DNA from: Undibacterium pigrum
GTDB taxonomy: Bacteria; Pseudomonadota; Gammaproteobacteria; Burkholderiales; Burkholderiaceae_D
Length of the DNA: 64,000 nucleotides
Reading direction: 5' to 3'
Assembly (NCBI RefSeq): GCF_003201815.1
Contig: NZ_QJKB01000009.1
Coordinates: 62,001-126,000, forward strand
Positions 1-9,663 of the stretch are shown here, piece after piece. A program made the translations under genes and the position numbers. The first letter of the stretch is position 1. Each line of letters opens with the position of its first letter. Below the pieces are notes generated by a model, which was not told the origin of the DNA, did not search any database, and saw only the letters and a program-made list of their open reading frames with translations.

Positions 1-1
1 G

Positions 2-958
2 ATATTTGCAGCGCCGATTTACCAGGGTAAGGCAGAAGCCGACTCTTTCGATTTGTTTGACCGTGCGCCCAGTGACAAAACCACCAAACCCAAACTGCTG
101 GGACGTGTCTATCTGGAACTGAGTACGCATACCAGTCGCCAATCCAAAAATGTCTTCGTAGCGCTGAGCATATTGATAGGCCTGGTAGGCACAGTCTGCG
201 CATCAATACTGGCGCTGCGCATGAGCCGCGATTTGACGCGCCCGTTGTCGCGCTTGCTGGATGGCGTACATCGCATGGAAAAAGGCGCACTGGATACCCG
301 TATCACGGCAGATTCTGGTGGCGAGTTGCAGGAACTTGAAGCAGGCTTTAATCAGATGGCAGAAAAACTGGAAAGCAGCCATAAATCCATGATGGAAGTG
401 AATGCCAACCTGGAAAACCTGGTCATCGCCCGCACCCGTGAACTTGAATTGCGCAACCATGACCTCGAGCTATTGTCGAGTACCGACAGGCTCACAGGCC
501 TGATCAACCGCCTGAAGCTGGAACAGATACTGGAAGAAGAACACCAGCGCAGCCAGCGCTATGGCACCATTTTCTCACTGGCCATCGTCGACATAGACTT
601 GTTCAAGCAAGTCAACGACACCCACGGCCATCAGACTGGTGATCTGGTTCTGATCAATATCGCCCGCATCCTGCAAGACCATGTACGCAGCATGGACGCC
701 GTGGGCCGCTGGGGTGGAGAAGAGTTTTTGGTCATCTTCCGCGAAACCACTATCCATGCAGCCATTGCCACAGCGGAAAAACTGCGTTGCGCCATTGCCA
801 ACCATGAATTTGAGATCGTCGGCAAAAAGACCGCCAGCTTTGGTGTCACCGCATACTATCATCCTGATAACATCAATGAAATGATGAAGCGGGCAGATAA
901 TGCCCTCTACCATGCCAAGAAGTGTGGGCGGAACCGCGTAGAATCCAGCGAAATGTAA
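2..958 (+). CDS. Membrane diguanylate cyclase, N-terminus cut by window edge
   Basis: The frame is open to the first base, so this is the last 318 residues of a longer protein. In order it shows the end of a periplasmic sensor region, one membrane helix (about bases 140-215), a HAMP linker, a coiled-coil stretch and a C-terminal GGDEF domain. The active-site signature is GGEEF at bases 713-727. An RxxD inhibitory site (RSMD) lies five residues before it, so product feedback by c-di-GMP is expected. From the family it should make c-di-GMP from two GTP in response to an extracytoplasmic signal that I cannot name. A MITE-like repeat begins directly after its stop codon. Confidence 0.93.
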   Translation: MFAAPIYQGKAEADSFDLFDRAPSDKTTKPKLLGRVYLELSTHTSRQSKNVFVALSILIGLVGTVCASILALRMSRDLTRPLSRLLDGVHRMEKGALDTRITADSGGELQELEAGFNQMAEKLESSHKSMMEVNANLENLVIARTRELELRNHDLELLSSTDRLTGLINRLKLEQILEEEHQRSQRYGTIFSLAIVDIDLFKQVNDTHGHQTGDLVLINIARILQDHVRSMDAVGRWGGEEFLVIFRETTIHAAIATAEKLRCAIANHEFEIVGKKTASFGVTAYYHPDNINEMMKRADNALYHAKKCGRNRVESSEM

Positions 959-959
959 T

Positions 960-1159
960 TTTAGGACTTACGCAAAACCGCCCCAGCTGCGTTGCAGCTC
1001 CCGCATTTAGCAAATTCCGTACTAAAGTACTGTCTTCGTCGCTGACGGTGTAGCCGGGGTTTCAGGCAACATGTTGCCTGCCGGCGAAGCGATTCCCCCT
1101 TGCAAGGGGGAATTTCTAAAGCGATAGCCTTGCTGGGACAATTTTGCGTAAGCCCTAAA
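960..1159. mobile_element. 200-bp MITE-like element with 18-bp terminal inverted repeats
   Basis: The left end TTTAGGACTTACGCAAAA (960-977) and the right end (1142-1159) are inverted repeats with one mismatch in 18. If TA is taken as a target duplication, the element would be TA-flanked, as for IS630/mariner-type elements. No open frame of useful size lies inside. Three internal inverted repeats are visible: GTACT/AGTAC at 1019-1030, a perfect 18-bp palindrome at 1063-1080 and a perfect 22-bp palindrome at 1092-1113. It sits one base after the stop of the upstream gene and may act as its transcription terminator. Confidence 0.7.
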
Positions 1160-1295
1160 TTTTGCTATCGTATTAACTACTTTCCAGAAATCTACCCTCT
1201 GATACTCTCTATCGCACTTGCACTTCGGCTAATGTACGAGCAAACTTCGCGCCATCCATGCTGCGCTACGGTAAAATGCTTGTCATCTCCCTATT

Positions 1296-1301
1296 TATAA
1301 T
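1296..1301 (+). promoter_or_regulatory. Possible -10 box for glnS
   Basis: A consensus TATAAT stands 32 bases before the glnS start. No good -35 box is seen at 16-18 bases upstream, so the assignment is tentative. The rest of 1160-1333 shows nothing else I can interpret. Confidence 0.3.
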
Positions 1302-1333
1302 GTGCCTTACAAGGTCTACAACAGTCATTAGCT

Positions 1334-3064
1334 ATGAGCAAAGATATAAAAAATAACGATAATGCAACACCTGCACCCGTTTCCAACTTCCTGCGCGCCA
1401 TCATCGACAATGACCAGGCTGCTGGCAAATACACCCGTGATGGCCTGCCCAATGTCATCACCCGCTTTCCGCCAGAACCGAATGGCTACCTGCACATAGG
1501 TCATGCCAAGTCGATATGCCTGAACTTTGGCCTGGCACGCGATTACGCTGGCCGTTGTCACTTGCGCTTTGATGACACCAATCCTGAGAAAGAAGACCAG
1601 GAATATGTCGATACCATTATGGACAGCGTCAAATGGCTGGGCTTTGACTGGAATAACAAAGGTGAAGAACATCTGCACTACGCCAGTGACTATTTTGACC
1701 GCCTGTATGAAATCGCCGAATACCTGATCGGTGCTGGCCTGGCCTATGTCGATAGCCAAAGCGCTGCTGACATGGCGGCTAACCGTGGTGATTTTTCCAA
1801 ACCAGGTGTGAACTCCCCTTTCCGTGAACGCGCACCAGCAGAGTCGCTGGACTTGCTACGCCGCATGAAGGCAGGTGAATTCAAGGATGGCGAACACATC
1901 CTGCGCGCCAAGATAGACATGGCCTCACCTAACATGAATTTGCGTGACCCGGCCATCTACCGCATCCGCCATGCTCATCATCACCGCACTGGTGACAAAT
2001 GGTGCATCTACCCTATGTATGACTACACGCATCCACTTTCTGATGCGATAGAAAACATTACCCATTCGATTTGCACACTGGAATTCCAGGATCACCGCCC
2101 TTTCTATGACTGGATCATAGAACGCGCCGCCGAAGGTGGCTTCTTCAAAAAACCAGTGCCGCAACAATATGAATTCGCCCGCCTTAACCTGACCTATGTT
2201 GTCACCAGCAAACGCAAATTGCGCCAACTGGTAGAGCAAAACATCGTCACCGGCTGGGACGACCCGCGCATGCCTACCATTGTTGGCATACGCCGCCGTG
2301 GCTATACGCCAGAATCATTGCAACTGTTCTGCGAACGCATAGGCGTAACACGTTCTGATGGCTGGATAGACTACAGCACGCTGGAAGGTTGCCTGCGCGA
2401 AGACCTCGATCCAAAAGCACCACGCGCCACCGCCGTACTGCGCCCGCTGAAACTCATCATCGACAACTTCCCCGAAGGCGAAAACATCGCCTGCACGGCA
2501 CCTATCCATCCGCACCACCCTGAACTGGGCAACCGTGAATTCACGATAGGCAAAGAGCTGTGGATAGAACAGGAAGACTTCATGGAAGAGCCCGTCAAAG
2601 GCTACTTCCGCCTCTTCCCAGGCAACAAGGTACGCCTGCGTTATGGCTATGTGGTTGAATGCACAGGCTGCGACAAGGATGAAAACGGCAATGTCATCGC
2701 CGTCCATTGCAACTACTTTGCCGACAGCAAATCCGGCACAGAAGGCAGCGCCAACTACAAAGTCAAAGGCAATCTGCACTGGGTCAATGCAGCAGATGCA
2801 CTGGAAGCCGAAGTCCGCCTGTACGACCGTTTATTCACGGATGCAAATCCTGATGCTGGCGGCAAAGACTTCATGGCCTTGCTGAACCCGAATGCCCTGG
2901 AAGTAGTGCGTGCCTATGTAGAGCCTGGTCTTGCAACGATCACCCCAGATACACGCTTGCAGTTTGAGCGCCACGGATATTTTGTGGCGGATCGTGTGGA
3001 TTCAGTGCTTGGCAAGCCGGTGTTTAACAGGGTGACGACGCTGAAGGATTCCTGGGCCAAATAA
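1334..3064 (+). CDS. glnS: Glutaminyl-tRNA synthetase
   Basis: This class I aminoacyl-tRNA synthetase charges tRNA-Gln with glutamine in the cytoplasm. The 576-residue length is normal for the bacterial enzyme. The HIGH motif is at residues 54-57 (in FPPEPNGYLHIGHAKS) and the KMSKS-type loop is TSKRK at 291-295. The C-terminal third is the anticodon-binding beta-barrel pair. The start is an ATG with a weak ribosome site. It stands alone between a diguanylate cyclase and a glycosyltransferase. Glu-tRNA synthetase was considered, but the FDDTNP and LGFDW segments and the C-terminal barrels fit GlnRS. Confidence 0.97.
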   Translation: MSKDIKNNDNATPAPVSNFLRAIIDNDQAAGKYTRDGLPNVITRFPPEPNGYLHIGHAKSICLNFGLARDYAGRCHLRFDDTNPEKEDQEYVDTIMDSVKWLGFDWNNKGEEHLHYASDYFDRLYEIAEYLIGAGLAYVDSQSAADMAANRGDFSKPGVNSPFRERAPAESLDLLRRMKAGEFKDGEHILRAKIDMASPNMNLRDPAIYRIRHAHHHRTGDKWCIYPMYDYTHPLSDAIENITHSICTLEFQDHRPFYDWIIERAAEGGFFKKPVPQQYEFARLNLTYVVTSKRKLRQLVEQNIVTGWDDPRMPTIVGIRRRGYTPESLQLFCERIGVTRSDGWIDYSTLEGCLREDLDPKAPRATAVLRPLKLIIDNFPEGENIACTAPIHPHHPELGNREFTIGKELWIEQEDFMEEPVKGYFRLFPGNKVRLRYGYVVECTGCDKDENGNVIAVHCNYFADSKSGTEGSANYKVKGNLHWVNAADALEAEVRLYDRLFTDANPDAGGKDFMALLNPNALEVVRAYVEPGLATITPDTRLQFERHGYFVADRVDSVLGKPVFNRVTTLKDSWAK

Positions 3065-3253
3065 GATGTAAAAGAAATTGGATTATCAGGTCGCCTCTGT
3101 ATGAAATACGCTGGTGGCCTGCAAGTCTTCATGGTTTCATTTTATTCAAACCTGAGTATAAGGTAATGATAAAACTCACTTTCCATGCATCAATAAGATA
3201 ATGGGATTTTGCGATAATCGACCAGATACGAAATCTACCGTCAAGATCAGAAA

Positions 3254-5566
3254 ATGTTTGGAAAAATTCTAAACTTGTTCCGCAGCAAAGAGGTACCAGG
3301 ACCTGCAACGCGAGCAACACCAGCAAAGCAAGAGCCACAGGTGGCAGAGCAAGTAAGTAAGGCGAATAGCCTGAAAAACCAGGCTGACAATTTACTGACA
3401 TCTGGCACAATTGCTCAGGCGGAACAATGCTATAGGGAAGCTATCAGCATTCATCCCACATTTGCAGATGCCTACATCAATCTTAGTGTAGCTTTGCGGA
3501 TGCAAGAACAATATGCCGAAGCGGCAAAGATGCTCAATCAAGCGCAGAAGCTGGACCCAAGCGACGCCTACATTTACTACAACAAGGGAATGCTTGCCAA
3601 AGGGCAGGCGGACTATTCATCAGCTATAGCAGAATTTCAAAAAGCCCTTGAATTAGACGGCAACATGCTCGATGCCTATTATGACCTGATCGAGACTTAC
3701 ATCAAGACAGAAGATAAAGTTGCTGCGCATTCGCTCGCTTCCGCTGCTGTTGAGAAATTTCCACAAGAAGTTGGCTTGCTGCTCTTGATGGCTAATTTGG
3801 AAACTGATCGCAAACAATTCGATACCGCTTTGCGCTTATATAACCTGGCGCTAGTAATGCAACCCGACCATGCAGATTCAATCTGGCATGTATCCTGGAT
3901 ACTGCAGGGACAGGGAAAGCTGGCAGAGGCTGAAGCCAGTTACAGAAGGTTACTGGAAGTTGCGCCAGACCGGTATGAAGCATTTTACAATCTGGGGACT
4001 GTATTCACCTCGCAATCAAGAAATGAAGAGGCAGTCACTGCCTATTTGCAAGCAGTGGCCATCAAGCCAGATGCAGGGCTCGCCCATTACAATTTGGGTA
4101 AAGCCTATTCTGACTTAGGCAAACTGGACGAAGCCGAGGCAAGTTTCCGTACAGCTTGTGCGCTGGATTTCACAAACAGGACCTGGGCTCTGGTTAGTCT
4201 GGGCAATCTTCTCAGAGATACTGGCAGGCACAGTGAAACAATAGCATGCTACAAGGCAGCCTTAGAGATCGATCCTGACTATTTTGATGCATACAGCAGC
4301 ATGCTTTTTAACTTGAGCTTTGGTGACCTCGTAACGCCTGAGCAATATCAGGATGAGGTCAGAAGGTATACCTCCAGACTGCTTATCCATGCACAGGCCT
4401 ATACAACATGGAAGTGCCTTCCAGCAAATCAGGAGCACAGGCGCTTGAGAGTCGGTTTTGTTTCTGGCGATTTTGGTTTGCACCCCGTAGGCTTCTTTCT
4501 GGAAAACGTCATCAGGAACATCGATTTGCGGCAGATGGAACTGTATGCTTACTCCAGTAAAGTACGCGATGATGCGCTGACTGCGCGCATCAAACCGCTT
4601 TTCAGCGGATGGAAAGTGATTGAAGATATCGATGATGCCAGTGCTGCACACATGATATATGAAGATGGCATCGATATACTCATTGATCTTGCTGGTCATA
4701 CCGCGCACAACCGCTTGCCAGTATTCGCATTCAAACCTGCTCCACTACAAGTAAGCTGGCTGGGTTATTTTGCTACTACAGGTGTACCTGGCATGGACTA
4801 TCTCCTGGCAGACAGGATTTCCGTGCCGGACAATCATAATGAGTATTTCAGCGAGCAAATTTGGTATTTGCCATCGACCAGACTGTGCCTCACACCACCT
4901 GCGACAAATGATTTGCTATCCTCAGTTTCTGCTCTACCCGCACTTAAAAATGCTTATATAACGTTTGGCTGCTTTCAAAATATCAGGAAACTCAATGATT
5001 TCACTTTGCAATTATGGGCAAGAATTTTTCAGCGCATGCCTGATGCCAAATTGCGATTCCAATGCTGGCAATTGGGTACTGAATCAGAGCGCAAAAAAAT
5101 GCTGGATAGATTCGTCCAGCATGGCATAAGCGCAGAGCGCATCAGCATGTTTGGCCCAGGCTCAAGAGACGCCTATCTGGCAGCCCATGCTGAGGTCGAT
5201 ATCATACTCGACACTTTTCCCTACGGCGGTGGTACAACCACATGCGAAGCTTTCTGGATGGGCGTGCCTACGCTCAATCTGGCAGGCGATCGCATGTCTT
5301 CACTCCAGGGTGCCAGTTTGCTGACATACGCTGGTCTGGAAGACTGGATTGCCACATCTGAAGATGACTATGTCAGACGTGCTATCCTTCATGCTACTGA
5401 TCTTGAAAAACTGGCACAACTGCGCGCTACCCTGCGCGAGCGCACGCTGGCTGGTCCAATATACGATGCAAAGCAATTTACCCGGCACTTTGAACAGGCA
5501 TTGCTAGGCATGTGGGACAAACATGTGCATGCATCCGCTAAAGATGTGGCTCACCCGAATCCATAA
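3254..5566 (+). CDS. TPR-containing O-GlcNAc transferase-like protein (SPINDLY family, GT41)
   Basis: The protein has 770 residues. About residues 35-360 are tandem tetratricopeptide repeats with recurring A-Y-xN-L and Y-NLG patterns. About 395-755 form a GT41 catalytic region with HPVGFFLEN, the DILIDLAGHT segment and the FPYGGGTTTCEAFWMGVPT sugar-nucleotide-binding segment. From the family it should transfer a sugar from a nucleotide donor to protein Ser/Thr, with the TPR superhelix choosing the substrate. No signal peptide is seen, so it is probably cytoplasmic. No flagellin, pilin or other obvious acceptor gene is adjacent, so its target is unknown. Confidence 0.9.
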   Translation: MFGKILNLFRSKEVPGPATRATPAKQEPQVAEQVSKANSLKNQADNLLTSGTIAQAEQCYREAISIHPTFADAYINLSVALRMQEQYAEAAKMLNQAQKLDPSDAYIYYNKGMLAKGQADYSSAIAEFQKALELDGNMLDAYYDLIETYIKTEDKVAAHSLASAAVEKFPQEVGLLLLMANLETDRKQFDTALRLYNLALVMQPDHADSIWHVSWILQGQGKLAEAEASYRRLLEVAPDRYEAFYNLGTVFTSQSRNEEAVTAYLQAVAIKPDAGLAHYNLGKAYSDLGKLDEAEASFRTACALDFTNRTWALVSLGNLLRDTGRHSETIACYKAALEIDPDYFDAYSSMLFNLSFGDLVTPEQYQDEVRRYTSRLLIHAQAYTTWKCLPANQEHRRLRVGFVSGDFGLHPVGFFLENVIRNIDLRQMELYAYSSKVRDDALTARIKPLFSGWKVIEDIDDASAAHMIYEDGIDILIDLAGHTAHNRLPVFAFKPAPLQVSWLGYFATTGVPGMDYLLADRISVPDNHNEYFSEQIWYLPSTRLCLTPPATNDLLSSVSALPALKNAYITFGCFQNIRKLNDFTLQLWARIFQRMPDAKLRFQCWQLGTESERKKMLDRFVQHGISAERISMFGPGSRDAYLAAHAEVDIILDTFPYGGGTTTCEAFWMGVPTLNLAGDRMSSLQGASLLTYAGLEDWIATSEDDYVRRAILHATDLEKLAQLRATLRERTLAGPIYDAKQFTRHFEQALLGMWDKHVHASAKDVAHPNP

Positions 5567-5634
5567 AATTCTGTTGTAAGAGCAAGATCAGCAACAATCT
5601 CATTGATGGTACGGGATATTTCACAGTCAACAGT

Positions 5635-5681
5635 GGCAGGCAGATCGCATTTCCATCCTTGATGGATAATGCTTGCCTGCC
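5635..5681. terminator. Hairpin between two convergent genes
   Basis: GGCAGGCA and TGCCTGCC arms flank a second paired segment, CATC-CTT-GATG, forming one long imperfect stem. It lies between the ends of the glycosyltransferase (+) and the serine hydrolase (-) and could stop transcription from both sides, although no strong T-tract follows. Confidence 0.4.
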
Positions 5682-5690
5682 GCCCTCAAT

Positions 5691-6791
5691 TCACTGTGCC
5701 AGCGGAAATTCACTATTGATGATTTTATTGCCTATATCGCTGACACTGATATCTGCATTCGACAATATCACCACCCCTTTACCCGCTTTTTTATCGAAGG
5801 CCATATAGCTGCTATAGCCACCAGTTTTACCTTCTTGCGCCAGAATGGAACTACCGAATTTATTGTTGTAGCCACCCCAGACCAGCAAGAGGCGGTTACC
5901 CGGTTCAAATGGCTCCTGCAATTTGCGCATGGTGTCTTTCAATGGAACATTGGTTTGACCCATGTTAGCGGCAACAAATTTGAGCATGTCGTTAGCTGAT
6001 GAACGCAAACCGCCTGCACCTTCAAATGAACTGAAGCTCCAGCCTGAAACGGCAGAAAATTGTGTTTTACCGCTGTAACCTGTCGCCATGCGCTTTTGCA
6101 AGTCAGCATTCAGCGTGACGCCTGTTGCCGTCATGCCCAGAGGCGCGGCAATACGGTTTTTCACGAGAGTTTCATAGTCTGTGCCAGCACGCTGACTAAG
6201 TACCTGAGCCAGTAAGCCACTGCCAAAGCTTGAGTATTCGTAGCGACTGCCGACATCATATTTCAATTGATAACCGGACAAAAATTCATAGGCCTTGCTG
6301 GTCGTAAAACCTGTGTAGGGATTATCACTGCCATTCTGCTTCAGGTTGGCTGGCAAGGCTGGCAAGCCAGAGCGGTGGGCAGACAAATCGGCGAGGGTAA
6401 TTTTCCTGTCGTCGGAAGATGGCACGGTAACAGTATCAGGCAGGTATTTTGCCAATGGATCCTTTAATCTGATTTCGCTTTTTTCTGCCATTTCCATCAA
6501 GGTCACACCTGTAAATACGCTGGTGATGGAGCCAAGTTCAAACAGGGTGTCGGCATCGACCAGGCGGCGATCTGCCAGATTGGCATAGCCATAACTGATC
6601 ACCCTGCTGCCCTTCTCGTCAACAACACCGACCACAATACCAACGCCTTTCTTTTCTGTATCAATGCGCTGTTTGAGAACGCTGAGTATCTCTGCATCGG
6701 ACATGGAAGTCGCAGCATGTGCCTGAAACGCGCCTAGCGCCAGTGTAGCCATCAGCAATTTCATAGGGAGGAGACGGAGTGCTGTTTTCAT
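5691..6791 (-). CDS. Secreted beta-lactamase-fold serine hydrolase lacking the SxxK lysine
   Basis: I place the start at 6791, giving 366 residues beginning with a clear signal peptide (MKTALRLLPMKLLMATLALG..., cut after AHA). The frame extends upstream to 6887, but that part lacks signal-like character. The fold is beta-lactamase/transpeptidase-like (AmpC/EstB family). The nucleophile motif reads S88-I-T-S91, so the usual lysine is serine. The second motif is Y186-S-S where Y-x-N is usual. The C-terminal KTGG segment is present (GKTGGYSSYM). It may be a slow or altered hydrolase, or a binding protein. A second, intact family member lies upstream on the same strand. Confidence 0.85.
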   Translation of the reverse strand: MKTALRLLPMKLLMATLALGAFQAHAATSMSDAEILSVLKQRIDTEKKGVGIVVGVVDEKGSRVISYGYANLADRRLVDADTLFELGSITSVFTGVTLMEMAEKSEIRLKDPLAKYLPDTVTVPSSDDRKITLADLSAHRSGLPALPANLKQNGSDNPYTGFTTSKAYEFLSGYQLKYDVGSRYEYSSFGSGLLAQVLSQRAGTDYETLVKNRIAAPLGMTATGVTLNADLQKRMATGYSGKTQFSAVSGWSFSSFEGAGGLRSSANDMLKFVAANMGQTNVPLKDTMRKLQEPFEPGNRLLLVWGGYNNKFGSSILAQEGKTGGYSSYMAFDKKAGKGVVILSNADISVSDIGNKIINSEFPLAQ

Positions 6792-7207
6792 TTTCAATTT
6801 ACTTTCTGATTCAGGGTTAACAAAACCAGACCCTCTTCCATAGGGATCTGTGGATTTACTACGCTGCGCAAGGACCAGGCTCATCACCGTGTGGTGCAGC
6901 AGCCTGGATACACATGACGCAATATAGATAAATCAGAATTTGAAAGGAGGCAGATTGAGACGGAAGCACAAATTACGGGAATGAATGTGGATTTTTGTGG
7001 AACAGAATGCTTTGCCTCACACAATTTTCTTGTGTGTGAGGCCAGTCTTTAAAAAGGGGGATGCAGAGTGTCATGACCAGCGTCATCAGTCTAATCAGAC
7101 TGATGCTGACTTGTGCTGAGCAGGTGTTATACCTGCCTGCTCAGTATTTTGTTAACTGTTCAAAGCAATGATGCTGTTGCGTGCGCCGGTTTTGCCACCA
7201 GCAATTC
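6792..7207. other. Intergenic region with two hairpins
   Basis: No gene is supported in these 416 bases. Two stem-loops are visible: 7084-7105 (CATCAGTCT / AGACTGATG, perfect 9-bp stem) and 7116-7144 (CTGAGCAG / CTGCTCAG). They follow the 3' end of the next serine hydrolase (minus strand) and may end or protect its transcript. The part near 6792-6900 should carry the promoter of the shorter hydrolase. Confidence 0.5.
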
Positions 7208-9088
7208 TCACGCCCAGGTTCTGATGCCTATTATGCCGTAACACAGCAAATACACCACGATGCCTGCATGCAAGACTGACAGTATCGATGCATACCAGTG
7301 TACATAACGGTTCGCAGATATCCTGATTTGCTGGAAAGCCAGCCACAGGCAATACAGCGATACCGCAGCATAAGCCAGGCTGCCTAACATGACATTCAAC
7401 GAAGTTGCTGACACACTACCCCACTGCGCCGCTGCATTACCAAAAATTGCGCCTGAATTTTTGAACCAGATCAAGATCAGACTGGCCAGTACGGGCATGA
7501 AAAGCAAGCGGGCATTTGCTATGGGCTGGCCCTTGCCAGCTATACGGCGCAAACCCGTGATAGCGGCCATGACAAAATTCAATAAGATAAAAACCAGCCA
7601 TGTGCCAAATAGTGCCAGCAATCCATAAAAATGCAGCGGCGACAAACGCTTGTACAGATCATTCTCTATCTGCACCGCTTCACCAGCCAGGGGGTCATTG
7701 ACAATGGCGATCTTGGGTAAGCCAGAATCTGCATCCATCAACAACTGCTCATTGTATGCACCATCTTCACTCTCATCACCTTCGAACAATGAAGTGCGTT
7801 GTAGTTTGTTACCCACGACGCTAAACCTGGTATAACTCATGACATCTGCGATATAGCGCAGCACTTCATAGCGCGGGTTGATTTGCTGATACCAGCCATC
7901 AAGTTGCTGAAACGCTGGCGGCAAGGGCTTGTCTGGCAAGGCTTTTTTTACGGTGTCTTTTAGCAGGAACTTTTGTATGGCGGCAGACATGCGGCTCTCG
8001 GCATCGTAATTTTCTGCGCTCAGCATAATCACAAAACCTTGCTGCAAAGAAGGGGCATAAGCAAGACGCGTCAGGCCAGCACCAGAATGACCAGTATGCC
8101 CATAGAATGGCACCTGGTAGCCATCATAGCCATACGCATGACTGGCAATACCATAAGCTTGCAGGATGCCCTTGGCTGCTCCTGTGGTGGTTTTGCCTTG
8201 CTCCATGCGATCTATTGATGACGCCGACAGCAATTGCTGCCCGCCAAACTGGCCGCGCAAAATCAGCAACTGCAGGAAATTTGCCATTTCTCTGGCCGAA
8301 GAATTAATCGAGCCTGAAGGTCTTCCCAGTTCATGGCGATAAGCTTCCACCTGGCCATCTGCATATTGCTTTACGCCCAGCCGTTTGACATTCTCAGTTT
8401 CAAAATAACTGGTAGTGGGCATTTGCAATGGCGTAAAGAATGTCTCTTGCATATAGTCTTCAAATTTCTTGCCACTGATCTTTTCGACTATATAGGCAGC
8501 TACCACTGGCCCGCTATTGCAATAGGCATAGCGGCTGCCTGGCATCCAGCGCGAGACTCTTGAATGCGGATGAAACGCCAGATCATCTTTCAGGCTGATG
8601 TTATCCGGTGCCTTAAAGCCTGCTTCGACCAGATGGCCATCTTCCCAGCCAGTGGTATGTTCAAGCAAATGTACAAGCAGTACTGGCCTGCTGGTTTCCC
8701 ATGGGTTCTTGAATTCAACTTCTGGGGCCAGGGCACTGAGCTTGTCATCGAGATGCAACTTGCCTTCTTCCACCAGTTTCAGCACTGCCAGTCCGACAAA
8801 CATCTTTGACACCGAACCTATGCGAAACAAGGTGTTTTCATCTGCCTTGACATGTTTTTCAAGATTTGCCTCACCCAGACCTGCCAGCCAGTATGGCCCG
8901 TCCTTGCTGACCAGTGCAATGCCTACTGCCGGCGTATTGGTCTCTTTGCGAATTTTTTCTATCGTGGCCTTCAAAGCATCCAGGGTTTGTGTTGCCTGGG
9001 GCTTAAGACTATCTGCGGGGGCTTGTGCATGAACTTGCGAGGTGAGGCTGGCAAACAGAAAGAAGAAAAGGCAGGCCACAATTTTCAT
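7208..9088 (-). CDS. Beta-lactamase-family serine hydrolase with C-terminal membrane domain
   Basis: The start at 9088 gives 626 residues with a signal peptide (MKIVACLFFFLFASLTSQVHAQA) and a GGAAAG ribosome site. The periplasmic catalytic domain (about 30-400) carries the full set of class C/PBP-like motifs: S92-V-S-K95, YCN in YAYCNSGP, and the HTG box in GHTGHSGAG. The last 150 residues contain four hydrophobic helices, so the enzyme is anchored in the inner membrane. From the family it could be a peptidase, esterase or D-Ala-handling enzyme; the substrate cannot be read from sequence. It lies upstream of the SITS-type paralogue, about 400 bases apart. Confidence 0.88.
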   Translation of the reverse strand: MKIVACLFFFLFASLTSQVHAQAPADSLKPQATQTLDALKATIEKIRKETNTPAVGIALVSKDGPYWLAGLGEANLEKHVKADENTLFRIGSVSKMFVGLAVLKLVEEGKLHLDDKLSALAPEVEFKNPWETSRPVLLVHLLEHTTGWEDGHLVEAGFKAPDNISLKDDLAFHPHSRVSRWMPGSRYAYCNSGPVVAAYIVEKISGKKFEDYMQETFFTPLQMPTTSYFETENVKRLGVKQYADGQVEAYRHELGRPSGSINSSAREMANFLQLLILRGQFGGQQLLSASSIDRMEQGKTTTGAAKGILQAYGIASHAYGYDGYQVPFYGHTGHSGAGLTRLAYAPSLQQGFVIMLSAENYDAESRMSAAIQKFLLKDTVKKALPDKPLPPAFQQLDGWYQQINPRYEVLRYIADVMSYTRFSVVGNKLQRTSLFEGDESEDGAYNEQLLMDADSGLPKIAIVNDPLAGEAVQIENDLYKRLSPLHFYGLLALFGTWLVFILLNFVMAAITGLRRIAGKGQPIANARLLFMPVLASLILIWFKNSGAIFGNAAAQWGSVSATSLNVMLGSLAYAAVSLYCLWLAFQQIRISANRYVHWYASILSVLHAGIVVYLLCYGIIGIRTWA

Positions 9089-9268
9089 ACTTGATCTTTC
9101 CAGCAAAGATGAACAATAAATATTACAAAAAATAGAGTATTTATCAATCAACAAATTATTACAATAGTAATTCTTCTTTTATCAACTTCATAAAGTTTGA
9201 CGATACGATAACTGGCTACTTGCAAATAACTTAGCAAAGGAACGCTGAACACGCTTATGGAAAGACAA

Positions 9269-9625
9269 ATGAGTAAGGAACACGAGCCTTGCCTTGATTG
9301 CGGTGCATGCTGCGCCAGTTTCAGGGTGTCATTTTATTGGGCAGAGGCTGATGCACATGGAATTGTGGACTCCATGGTCCAGGCATTAACACCTGTTTAC
9401 TCTTGCCTGACAGGCACCAACCAGGCCAGCCCACACTGCCAGGCGCTGATGGGCGAGGTTGGTAAGGGCGTGAAATGCACTATGTATGAGCAAAGGCCAT
9501 CCCCTTGCCGGGAAGTACAGGCCGGTGACGACAAATGCCGAAAAGCCCGCGCCAGACATGGATTGCCTGCCCTACCTGCCCTGCCAGTCACGCTACAGAA
9601 GGTTTCAGACAAACTGACAGCTTAA
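9269..9625 (+). CDS. YkgJ-family cysteine cluster protein
   Basis: This 118-residue protein has an N-terminal CLDCGACC motif and further cysteines in CTMYEQRPSPCREV and DDKCRKAR, the pattern of the YkgJ/UPF0153 family, thought to bind zinc or an iron-sulfur centre. I use the second ATG at 9269, preceded by GGAAAG; the first ATG at 9257 has no clear ribosome site. The biochemical role is not established for the family. Confidence 0.88.
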   Translation: MSKEHEPCLDCGACCASFRVSFYWAEADAHGIVDSMVQALTPVYSCLTGTNQASPHCQALMGEVGKGVKCTMYEQRPSPCREVQAGDDKCRKARARHGLPALPALPVTLQKVSDKLTA

Positions 9626-9663
9626 GTGTAGGATGCAGCCTGTAAAAATAATCAGGAGCAGCC

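Noticed and set aside
1334..3064. GlnS as a glutamyl-tRNA synthetase
   Set aside because: FDDTNPEKEDQEYVDTI and the C-terminal beta-barrels match GlnRS.
7084..7144. Small regulatory RNA formed by the two hairpins
   Set aside because: No promoter or T-tract frames them; they are kept only as structures in an intergenic gap.
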